Assembly (NCBI GenBank): GCA_049520515.1
Contig: JBEKPS010000002.1
Span: 248,001-312,000, forward strand
Source of the DNA: JAFAMS01 sp049520515
GTDB taxonomy: Bacteria; Vulcanimicrobiota; Vulcanimicrobiia; Vulcanimicrobiales; Vulcanimicrobiaceae
Direction: 5' to 3'
Length of the DNA stretch: 64,000 nucleotides
The notes under the pieces are model-generated. The model saw only the letters and a program-made list of their open reading frames with translations. It did no database searches and was not told where the DNA came from. The position numbers and the translations under genes were made by a program. Below are positions 57,490-64,000 of the stretch, one piece after another. Within the stretch, counting starts at the first letter, position 1; each line of letters opens with the position of its first letter.

Positions 57490-57875
57490 GTTCGGGCGGG
57501 CACCGGCGTTACCAACAGTAAGTTGCTCGGGACGAGCACGTCGATTTCGCTCACGTCAAGCGTTCCGTTGCCGCGCGCGAAGCCAACGGCGAGAACGCGC
57601 ATTCCGGCCGACAGCGCCTGCGGGCTCGGGTCGACGAGCAAGTAACCGCGTGGATGAAACGCGAGCTGCACGCTCTGGCCGCTCGGCGTTTGGAGCACGG
57701 CGCCGGCGCCGCCGACGGACGTCAGCGTGCCTTCAATGGCCGTGTCGGGGTAGACCATCGAGGCGACGGCCGGTGCCGTCGCGGGCGGCATTTGGGCGAT
57801 GGCACGATTGCCGGAGAGGCCGAGCGCCCCGGCGAGCAGTGCGCAGGCGAAGATTGAGACGAAGAGCAGACGCAT
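57486..57875 (-). CDS. Secreted hypothetical protein
   Basis: 129 aa. Signal peptide (about 1-27, ending 'NRAIAQ'), then a small beta-rich domain ('IEGTLTSVGGAGAVLQTPSG', 'GMRVLAVGFARGNGTLDVSEI') resembling an OB-like DUF5666 module. AAAGGAT site just before the ATG. Function unknown. Confidence 0.72.
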   Translation of the reverse strand: MRLLFVSIFACALLAGALGLSGNRAIAQMPPATAPAVASMVYPDTAIEGTLTSVGGAGAVLQTPSGQSVQLAFHPRGYLLVDPSPQALSAGMRVLAVGFARGNGTLDVSEIDVLVPSNLLLVTPVPART

Positions 57876-57983
57876 GTGGGATCCTTTCCCACCAAGCGCC
57901 CAGCGGAAAACTCTCCAAGGGAGTCTAAGTCTTGGCTGCGGGTTTTTGCTTATGAGAGTAGGTCGTTTGTGCTTTCAAACTTG

Positions 57984-58640
57984 ATGGGGATGTTCGGGGG
58001 AAAAGACCCGAATCGTCGCGAGCACGAGCGCGTCAAGAAAGGGTACAAAGCTGCCTACAGCCTCGATGGCGAGACGTGGCGGCCGGCGATCGGCGTCGAT
58101 CTGAGCGATGAGGGCATGTGCATCCTCACGCAAGAGGAGACCGGCGACCAGCAATTTAGCGTGCGCGCCACTCTCGACACTCGCGTCGTCAACACGCGCT
58201 GCGTTCCGGTTTGGCACAACAGGGTCAATCACAACGGTAAGGCTGTCGAATGTTACGGATTGAAGTTCGTCGGCATCGGTGCAGATGATTGGGACGCCGT
58301 CGTGCGCTTCATCTCCGGCGAAAAAGTCGAGGTGAAGAACAAAGCACAAGAAGAGCTGGAGGCCGTCAAAGTAAAGACGGACGACGTCGCGCGGATGCTA
58401 CCGCAGGCGTTTCAGCACAAGCTTTTCGCCGAGCTCGTCAAGCGTCATCGCCTCGCGCCGCTCGAAGACAAGCCTCACCCGCTAGTTCAGTTCGAATACG
58501 GCGGCGTCGCGCCGTGGCGCGGGAAGAACATGCATCGCCTTACCATACATTCGAAAATTACTGAGGGAAAGAAAGAAGAGCGTTTCTCGACGCGCTTCAT
58601 GTTCGACGACAGCGGAAAAGAAATAATCGTTCTGAACTAG
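57984..58640 (+). CDS. PilZ-domain c-di-GMP effector, paralogue of the 50-kb copy
   Basis: 218 aa. PilZ domain with 'REHER' (RxxxR) and 'DLSDEG' (DxSxxG). The second half shares 'LPQAF..KLFAEL', 'FEYGGV' and 'MHRLTIHS' with the 50-kb copy, so the two are full-length paralogues with a conserved second domain. ATG 57984, or 57990 two codons on. The 108 bases before it hold no clear promoter. Ends in a 4-bp convergent overlap (CTAG). Confidence 0.9.
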   Translation: MGMFGGKDPNRREHERVKKGYKAAYSLDGETWRPAIGVDLSDEGMCILTQEETGDQQFSVRATLDTRVVNTRCVPVWHNRVNHNGKAVECYGLKFVGIGADDWDAVVRFISGEKVEVKNKAQEELEAVKVKTDDVARMLPQAFQHKLFAELVKRHRLAPLEDKPHPLVQFEYGGVAPWRGKNMHRLTIHSKITEGKKEERFSTRFMFDDSGKEIIVLN

Positions 58641-59062
58641 TTCGTTATCGTCACGGGCACGAAGAGCGTCACTCCGCCCTGGCCGCCGAACGAAAAGATG
58701 CATTGTCCGCTTACGAGCGGCTGAACTTCGATGGTCGTCGCGTTCCCGTTCGACGACGTGTTGTAAATGCTCGCGTTACCGTTCGTGACGCACGTCGATT
58801 GCGCGTTGACGACGGTTGGTGCGGTGCTCGCGCCCGGTTGTGAGACCGTGACGCTCGGATAGGACGTCCCGCCGGGCGGATACGATGACTTGCTGATTGT
58901 CAGCGCGCTCGGACTGGCTTGCATCGGGGGCGCAGCCGAAGACGGTGTAGGTGTCGGCGACGCAATCGAGCTGCCGATCGGCGGAACCTCGGAGCTCGGG
59001 ACGCACGAGCTTAGCAGTAAAGCGAGTGCTGAAGCGAGGACGAAGCTGGCGGACCTGCGCAT
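58637..59062 (-). CDS. Hypothetical lipoprotein
   Basis: 141 aa. Lipoprotein signal with lipobox 'LLSSC' at about residue 20, then a Ser/Pro/Thr-rich linker and a beta-rich domain with two further Cys ('STCVTNG', 'SGQCIF') that may form a disulfide. ATG 59062 is supported by GGAG 6 nt upstream; ATG 59074 is also in frame. No known family. Exported and membrane-anchored. Confidence 0.75.
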   Translation of the reverse strand: MRRSASFVLASALALLLSSCVPSSEVPPIGSSIASPTPTPSSAAPPMQASPSALTISKSSYPPGGTSYPSVTVSQPGASTAPTVVNAQSTCVTNGNASIYNTSSNGNATTIEVQPLVSGQCIFSFGGQGGVTLFVPVTITN

Positions 59063-59085
59063 GGCTGTCTCCAATACTACCCGGC

Positions 59086-59892
59086 GTGCGCGAAATCAAC
59101 CGTTTGACGCCGACACGCTACGGCCGCTTCCTGTACAATCCGAACGACGTTTACATTGGTAGAGCGCTCGAGGCCTATGGCGAGGCGCACGAACTCGAGC
59201 TCGAGCTGCTTCGGCAACTCTGCGCACCGGGGCACACCGTCTTCGATCTCGGCGCGAATATCGGCGATCATACGATCCCGCTTGCCCGGCATGTCGGCGC
59301 AGACGGTTTTGTCTACGCGTTCGAGCCGCAACGCCTGATCTTCCAAATGCTGTGCGCAAACGTTGCGCTCAACGATTTGCCGAACGTCGACTGTGTGCAC
59401 GCCGCGGTCGGTGCGACGCACGGCACCGTGTTGATTCCGGAAATCGATTATTCGGTCGAAGCAAACTACGGCGGGATCGAAGTCTCCGACTTCAACGAAG
59501 GCCGCCCGGTCGAGCGCCTCATCCTCGATGATTATCTCGATGCAAAGGGCGCGGATCTCGTGAAAATCGACGTTGAGGGAATGGAAGCCGACGTGCTCGA
59601 GGGAGGGCGCAAATTCATCGCACGCTTCCGTCCGGTAATGTACGTCGAGAACGATCGTATCGATCGTTCGCAAGAGCTGATCGAGCTACTCTACGAGCTT
59701 GGTTATCGCGCGTTTTGGCACATTGCGCCGCTCTACAATGCCGCAAACTTTAAGCAGAATGCCGAGAACTTGTATCCGAACGTCGTCACAACGAACATGC
59801 TGTGTGTCCCGAAGGAAACGCCGTTTGAAACGCAAGGCCCGAGCTTCAGCGAAGTGCTCGATCCGAGCGAGCACCCGTTCAAACCCGGCTAG
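59086..59892 (+). CDS. FkbM-family methyltransferase
   Basis: 268 aa. FkbM fold: 'HTVFDLGANIGDHTIPLARH' (SAM motif I), 'VYAFEPQ', 'DLVKIDVEGMEADVLEGG' motif. FkbM enzymes O-methylate polysaccharides, lipids or natural products. GTG 59086 precedes 'YNPNDVYIGRALE'; start not certain. Divergent from the lipoprotein and convergent (CTAG) with the next gene. Confidence 0.92.
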   Translation: MREINRLTPTRYGRFLYNPNDVYIGRALEAYGEAHELELELLRQLCAPGHTVFDLGANIGDHTIPLARHVGADGFVYAFEPQRLIFQMLCANVALNDLPNVDCVHAAVGATHGTVLIPEIDYSVEANYGGIEVSDFNEGRPVERLILDDYLDAKGADLVKIDVEGMEADVLEGGRKFIARFRPVMYVENDRIDRSQELIELLYELGYRAFWHIAPLYNAANFKQNAENLYPNVVTTNMLCVPKETPFETQGPSFSEVLDPSEHPFKPG

Positions 59893-60320
59893 CGAATTTT
59901 ATTGACGATGCGCGAGGCGAACCATTGGTGAAGTGCTTCGACCATTACCGGGTCGCTCGTCATGTAGCGGATCCGCGAACCGTTGGGAAGATCCTCACAA
60001 TGAACGTGCAGCCTCCCCCACTGACGCCGCATCTCGCGTAAACCTGGAACGAGGTCGCCGTGCGGATTAGTGGGATCGACGAAGTTTCCGTGCTGGAAGG
60101 CAACCGTCCGCCGCCGCGCCTCATTGCGAAGCTTTCTCACTGCCGTCGAATCTGGGACGACAACGACGTCGTATTCGACGCCGCCGCTCGGCAGTGCGAT
60201 AAATGTCTCGCGAACGATTCCGCTCGTGAAACTGGCGTGCTCGGCCGCAGCCGCTGTAAGCAGCGGCATGAAGAGCAATGGAGCCAGCGCCGCAACTGCG
60301 GCAAGCGTCGTTTTCCTCAC
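59889..60320 (-). CDS. Secreted conserved hypothetical protein
   Basis: 143 aa. Signal peptide (about 1-26). 'FQHGNFVDPTNPHG', 'GLREMRRQWGRLHVHCEDLPNGSRIRY' (in part) and 'DPVMVEALHQWF' form a pattern I recall from small periplasmic proteins in other bacteria, sometimes misnamed aspartate carbamoyltransferase. No function is known. GTG start. Divergent from the LCP gene 72 nt away. Confidence 0.7.
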   Translation of the reverse strand: MRKTTLAAVAALAPLLFMPLLTAAAAEHASFTSGIVRETFIALPSGGVEYDVVVVPDSTAVRKLRNEARRRTVAFQHGNFVDPTNPHGDLVPGLREMRRQWGRLHVHCEDLPNGSRIRYMTSDPVMVEALHQWFASRIVNKIR

Positions 60321-60392
60321 GCGTCTGATCGATCGTATCTACATTAGTTAAAAACGCGTTTCCTGGGTAATTCTCAGGTCGAAAGGAAGCGG

Positions 60393-61712
60393 GTGAATGC
60401 GTGCCGGAACTCGGGCGCCTGGATGTTCAGAGGATTGGCTGAGCACAAAAAACTCCGTGCACTCGGCCTAACGTTTATCGCGGCGCTTGTCGCGGGCCTC
60501 GCACTCACGACAGCGATTCTGCGAATCGATGAACGTGAACGTGCAGAGCTTGTCGCGCGCTTCGTGCATCAAGCTGCGACGTTGGCTGTGCCTGCGCCGC
60601 AATCGCTGTTCAACAAGGATCAACTCTCGGTGCTCTTGCTCGGCATCGATTACGATTATACGGACCGCGATATGCCGTCATCGGCGCACTCACGCAGCGA
60701 CACGATCATGGTTGCTGCGCTCGATCTGAAGTCGTCGCAGATTCATCTCGTCTCGATCCCCCGCGACATGGAAGCGACGTTCGACGGTCACGAAAACAAA
60801 ATCAACGCCGCATATTCAAACGGCGGCATCACCGAAGCCGACAACGTGATCGGCTCGTGGCTTGGGTTGCCGAAAGTGGCGCCAACGCACTATTTCGACC
60901 GCTATATGATCTTGCGCATTGCCGCCACCAAGGACTTGGTCAATGCGATCGGCGGCGTTGACGTCGTCCCCGACGAGACAATGAACTACGACGACAGCTG
61001 GGGCCACCTGCACATCCACTTTACGGGCGGCAAAGTCACTCACATGGACGGAGAGCAGGCGGTCTCGTACATGCGCTTCCGTCACGATGCGTGCAGCGAT
61101 CCATGCCGCATCAAGCGTCAGCAGCAAGTCATCCGTCTCGTGCTTTCCAAGCTCGAGAAGGACAAGCTCAACGACCTCTTCCATCTTCGCGATTTGGTTG
61201 ACGTGACGCGCCGTGATGTCGTCACGAACTTCAAGACGCAAGAGCTGCTCAGTCTCGCAAACTCCTTCGCGAGCTTCAATCTCGCCAATCTCAAGACGAC
61301 GCAGATTCCGTTCAAGGGCGACTATGCCACAGGCTACGCCGGGGACATGCTCGTTCCGGACGAGCCTGCGAAGGCCAAGATCGTCGCCAGCCTCTTCGAG
61401 CCGCAGTTCGATCTGAGCAAGGTGCGCGTACGCGTCGAGAACGGCAGCAGCGTCCCGGGCCTGGCCAGAAGCCTCGCAGCCGCACTCCGCAAGGAAGGCT
61501 TCGTGATCGCAGACGTCAGCAAGGCCGACAGGCCGTCATACGTGACGACCGTGATCCGCCTGGCGCCGACGGCTCCTCCGGGGATCGACGGGGTCCTCCG
61601 GCGCGACATGAACCTGGCCAGCACCGAGGTCCTTGCCGACGTCGCCGCCGCCCAACACGACGTCACGATCATCATCGGTCAGGACTACGCCTCAACCGCT
61701 CCCAGACAGTGA
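60393..61712 (+). CDS. LytR-CpsA-Psr (LCP) family protein with LytR_C domain
   Basis: 439 aa. One N-terminal membrane anchor (about 25-43), then the LCP domain: 'LLLGIDYDYTD', 'RSDTIMVAALD', 'SIPRDMEATF', 'KINAAYSNGG', and 'SYMRFRHD', with conserved Arg and Asp for pyrophosphate and Mg binding. A LytR_C module ('RVRVENGSSVPGLA') follows. LCP proteins transfer glycopolymers to peptidoglycan or similar acceptors. GTG 60393 has an AAAGGA site; ATG 60423 is an alternative. Confidence 0.92.
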   Translation: MNACRNSGAWMFRGLAEHKKLRALGLTFIAALVAGLALTTAILRIDERERAELVARFVHQAATLAVPAPQSLFNKDQLSVLLLGIDYDYTDRDMPSSAHSRSDTIMVAALDLKSSQIHLVSIPRDMEATFDGHENKINAAYSNGGITEADNVIGSWLGLPKVAPTHYFDRYMILRIAATKDLVNAIGGVDVVPDETMNYDDSWGHLHIHFTGGKVTHMDGEQAVSYMRFRHDACSDPCRIKRQQQVIRLVLSKLEKDKLNDLFHLRDLVDVTRRDVVTNFKTQELLSLANSFASFNLANLKTTQIPFKGDYATGYAGDMLVPDEPAKAKIVASLFEPQFDLSKVRVRVENGSSVPGLARSLAAALRKEGFVIADVSKADRPSYVTTVIRLAPTAPPGIDGVLRRDMNLASTEVLADVAAAQHDVTIIIGQDYASTAPRQ

Positions 61713-61713
61713 C

Positions 61714-61740
61714 CCTCCGCACGCCTCGGGATGCGGGAGG
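61714..61740 (+). terminator. Hairpin after the LCP gene
   Basis: CCTCCGCA (61714-61721) pairs with TGCGG-G-AGG (61732-61740) except for one bulged G; loop of 10 nt, directly after the stop. No T-run. Confidence 0.4.
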
Positions 61741-61772
61741 CCGTGCCGGCTCCACGAACGTCGAGAGTCATT

Positions 61773-61925
61773 ATGGATATCAGCTCGATCAGCTCCATCG
61801 CCGCCAACGGAACGTCGTCAGTCGCACTTCCGGTACTTAAAGGCGCTGAGAATCTGCAAGCTGTTCAGGCCGACATCCTGATGAAGTCGCTCGGCGTCGG
61901 CAACAATGTCGACGCTTTAGCCTAA
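61773..61925 (+). CDS. YjfB-like small putative motility protein
   Basis: 50 aa: 'MDISSISSIAANGTSSVALP', then 'VLKGAENLQAVQADILMKSL' and 'GVGNNVDALA'. Start 'MDI..', a central amphipathic helix, and a 'NVD' ending match the YjfB_motility family of short flagellar-associated proteins. No flagellar gene is in the window. Ends in a 4-bp convergent overlap (CTAA) with the deacetylase. Confidence 0.5.
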   Translation: MDISSISSIAANGTSSVALPVLKGAENLQAVQADILMKSLGVGNNVDALA

Positions 61926-62644
61926 CCCAGAGCGAGCGCCGCGAATCCATCGACCGTCATGTCGCGCGTAATGCGTAGACGTGGCATTTCGTATGGAGCG
62001 CGAACGTTCTGCGCGCGGCCGACGATCTCGGTCCATGCAGAATGGATTCCGATTTCGCGCATGACGTCGAGCGTGGTTGCGTTGTACGCACCGCTCGCAT
62101 ACGCGTAGCTTACGGGACGAACGCCCAGAAAACGCTCGAGACGCGCGACGCAATCGCCGGCTTCCTCGAGCTGACCGCTGCGCGAGAGCGTCGTGAGATC
62201 GAGATGATGCATCCCGTGCGCGCCGATCTCATTGCCGGCTGCGCGCATCGCGCGCATCTCGCGCCAGCTCAGATGATTGCGATGCTCGATCGTCCCGGCG
62301 TTGACGAAGAAGGTCGCGCGCGCGCCGTAGACCGCCAAGAGCGGCGCGATGACGGTTGCGGTGTCTTCGTAACCGTCATCGAACGTGAGCACGACCGCAC
62401 GCTGCGGATGCTCGCCGCGTGAGAGCGCGTCGACTAGCTCGCCCGCGGTGAGCGTCGTGATCTTGTTGCTCGCGAGATATCTCAGTTGTGATTCAAACGA
62501 TGCAGTCGGAAGTGTGAGCGCGAGTGCGAGCTGACTGCTTGGAATCGTATTGTTGACATGGTGATACATGAAAACCGGCACACCGCGAAAGGGCGCGGAG
62601 AATAGCGTCGAGGCAATTGCTGCGATGGCCTCGACGCGTTTCAC
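61922..62644 (-). CDS. Polysaccharide deacetylase (NodB domain)
   Basis: 240 aa carbohydrate esterase 4: 'VPVFMYHHV' opening, 'VVLTFDDGYED' with the catalytic Asp pair, and zinc His in 'GAHGMHHLDL'. N-terminal hydrophobic segment (about 1-20) may be a signal or anchor. Deacetylates peptidoglycan or a surface glycan. GTG 62644 overlaps the upstream gene stop (GTGA), so the two are coupled. Confidence 0.92.
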   Translation of the reverse strand: MKRVEAIAAIASTLFSAPFRGVPVFMYHHVNNTIPSSQLALALTLPTASFESQLRYLASNKITTLTAGELVDALSRGEHPQRAVVLTFDDGYEDTATVIAPLLAVYGARATFFVNAGTIEHRNHLSWREMRAMRAAGNEIGAHGMHHLDLTTLSRSGQLEEAGDCVARLERFLGVRPVSYAYASGAYNATTLDVMREIGIHSAWTEIVGRAQNVRAPYEMPRLRITRDMTVDGFAALALG

Positions 62645-64000
62645 GGTGTTCCCGCAAGAATGACGCTCGGATTGCGAAAGCCGATCGTTCCGGCCGCGTG
62701 CACGGTTGGCGTCCCGAGCGAATTGACTGCGTACAGCGAGACGAGATGAATCGGCGGATTCAAGAGCCCGGGAATGATGATCGTCCGCCGTTGCCATCCG
62801 CGCCAATCGACGCGCTTCACGAGCGTGAGCGCGGTTCGTTCACCGAGGCTGTTCACGAACGCCGCTCGCAATCCGACGCCGCTCGCGTCACCGTTGATCT
62901 CAATGTTAAAGCTGAGCGGATCTCCGGGGAGCGCGTACGAGCCGTTCGCATACGCGATGCGCGCGCTGCCCGTGAAATCGTAGTTGAGCGAAACGCCCTG
63001 CGCGGAAAATCCTTGCACCGGAACCTCGTGGCGCCCAACGCGTACGATCGTCTTTGCCGTGACCCCGCCGATCGTGGCAGTGACGATTCCGTCGCGCGTT
63101 CCGGCATGAAAGAGACCGGGCTCGATGAAGGTTCCATTCTCTGCCGTCCAGTGCACCGCACCGCTCGTTGCAATCGGACGTCCCGATGCATCGTACGCAT
63201 CCGCCATTAGCTCGATCGTTCCGTTCGGATCCGGATTGGGACGGTCTGGGCCGATCGCCAAACGCGCGACCCGATCGACAACCTCAACCGGCAGATCTGC
63301 GCGCAACGTGCCACTGCGTACGGGAAGTGTTTGCGAGTTTTGCGCATCGACCATTAGGCTCGGCGCGGGCCCGAGCAAATGTCCGGCCGCATCCGTAATT
63401 GCTCCGGTCACGCGCACGCGTGCGCCGCGCACGGCGAGGATGCGTGACGGATGCAGCACGAGCCGAGCGGGCGTGCCTTGCGGCGCATCGCTATAGACGA
63501 AGAGACCGTCGGCGACGGGGCGTTCGCTTCCGTCTGATGGTGCGTTGAGAAGACTCATTGTCGTCTCGCCGGCACGGCGCGCAACGAGCGTCGAGGAACC
63601 ACCTGAATCAAACGCCATGCCGTTGCTCGCGCCGAGCCCGGCCATCAGCGCGCCGAATTCGGGACGCGTCAAACCAATCGAAAGGGCCGGATCGCGTCCG
63701 TCGACCGCGATCAAGAAGAGCGTTCCGTTCGCGCTCAGTGCAGCTCCCGAAACCGGAAAGCGGCGCTCGCGTTCTTCGGGTGCGGGCGCGTTCGCATCGT
63801 TGTATGCCCTTCCGTCGACGAGCAGCGCCGGTCCGCCGCCGATTGCAGTTGCAATCGTCGCGAGCGGTGGATCGGTGTCGGCCGCAATCGTAACGATATC
63901 ACCGGGCTGCGGCGGCGGTGCGAGCTTGAGCGCAGCCGGTCCGAGCGCAAGCGTCGGCGTTCCGAGCGGACCGGTCGTCGCGGGATAGACGCCGATGACG
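62641..64000 (-). CDS. Phosphodiester glycosidase (NAGPA-like) family protein, cut by the window end
   Basis: Frame open to base 64000, so the N-terminus lies beyond the window; at least 453 aa are present. The visible N-terminal half holds the phosphodiester glycosidase/NAGPA core: 'FLIAVDGRD', 'LTRPEFGALMAGLGASNGMA' and 'DSGGSSTLVAR'. The C-terminal 270 residues are Ig-like/beta-sandwich modules ('VRGARVRVTGAITDAAG'). Acts on a sugar-1-phosphodiester in an exopolysaccharide or similar polymer. Coupled to the deacetylase. Confidence 0.88.
   Translation of the reverse strand, partial: VIGVYPATTGPLGTPTLALGPAALKLAPPPQPGDIVTIAADTDPPLATIATAIGGGPALLVDGRAYNDANAPAPEERERRFPVSGAALSANGTLFLIAVDGRDPALSIGLTRPEFGALMAGLGASNGMAFDSGGSSTLVARRAGETTMSLLNAPSDGSERPVADGLFVYSDAPQGTPARLVLHPSRILAVRGARVRVTGAITDAAGHLLGPAPSLMVDAQNSQTLPVRSGTLRADLPVEVVDRVARLAIGPDRPNPDPNGTIELMADAYDASGRPIATSGAVHWTAENGTFIEPGLFHAGTRDGIVTATIGGVTAKTIVRVGRHEVPVQGFSAQGVSLNYDFTGSARIAYANGSYALPGDPLSFNIEINGDASGVGLRAAFVNSLGERTALTLVKRVDWRGWQRRTIIIPGLLNPPIHLVSLYAVNSLGTPTVHAAGTIGFRNPSVILAGTP

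Noticed and set aside
1..64000. CRISPR array, prophage or insertion sequence
   Set aside because: No regularly spaced repeats, transposase, integrase or phage structural genes were found on reading either strand.

Overview
The window is about 64 kb of GC-rich (roughly 60% by eye), very tightly packed bacterial chromosome: about 75 protein genes, two tRNA genes, no gap over 300 bases, and no insertion sequence, prophage or CRISPR array that I can see. Housekeeping genes (prs, rplY, pth, uvrA, uvrB, ligA, eno, ndk, acpS, birA, nnrD/E) alternate with regulatory, surface and catabolic genes. Bacterial-type core genes, LCP and polysaccharide deacetylase genes, a DUF5916-type putative outer-membrane barrel and several odd fusions suggest an uncultivated phylum-level lineage. 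Candidatus Eremiobacterota (WPS-2) or a relative is my best guess, by inference only.

Layout. 1-3.3 kb: the end of an M48-like membrane protein and a PAS-GAF-GAF-SpoIIE-HATPase regulator. 3.3-9.8 kb: a minus-strand block prs-rplY-pth-amino acid kinase homologue, divergent from uvrB, which is followed by an MBL-like/cupin fusion and a small Gln-rich protein. 9.8-13.7 kb: GH38 mannosidase, HAD phosphatase, membrane protein. 13.7-15.5 kb: an arsenic operon (arsR-arsI-aquaporin::ArsC fusion), divergent from uvrA. 15.6-26.6 kb: uvrA, VOC protein, ligA, Uma2 protein, nnrD/E-acpS, a degenerate archaemetzincin, birA, ndk, eno. 26.6-29.2 kb: tRNA(CAT), an SGNH-like protein, tRNA-Glu, an MFS transporter. 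29.2-35.1 kb: a minus-strand operon of diguanylate cyclase, ABM protein, CarH-like B12 sensor, SDR/DUF2867, 5'-3' exonuclease and esterase. 35.1-37.5 kb: a small protein and the DUF5916 protein. 37.5-46.5 kb: a nine-gene minus-strand operon encoding an amino-acid-type ABC importer, a three-subunit molybdenum hydroxylase, an acyl-CoA ligase and an enoyl-CoA hydratase. 46.5-49.5 kb: two transglutaminases, a cysteine-cluster protein and an AraC regulator. 49.6-58.6 kb: two paralogous PilZ proteins flanking a mixed set (cyclase, MutM, PLP enzyme, STAS, ParS-like antitoxin, racemase, AIM24, methyltransferase). 58.6-64 kb: surface and envelope genes (lipoprotein, FkbM, LCP, deacetylase, phosphodiester glycosidase).

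Main themes. (1) Extreme compaction: eight of twelve convergent gene pairs overlap by exactly 4 bp at shared stop codons, and same-strand ATGA/GTGA overlaps are common. Two such overlaps seem to use ATA (pth) or CTG (racemase) as the start. (2) Several genes have a -10 box only 6-9 nt before the start codon, which suggests leaderless mRNAs. (3) Several homologues of enzymes have lost catalytic residues (M48, acetylglutamate kinase, archaemetzincin, SGNH, MBL, one transglutaminase). (4) The best candidates for undescribed systems are the GGDEF/B12-photosensor operon at 29.2-35.1 kb and the importer/Mo-hydroxylase/CoA operon at 37.5-46.5 kb.
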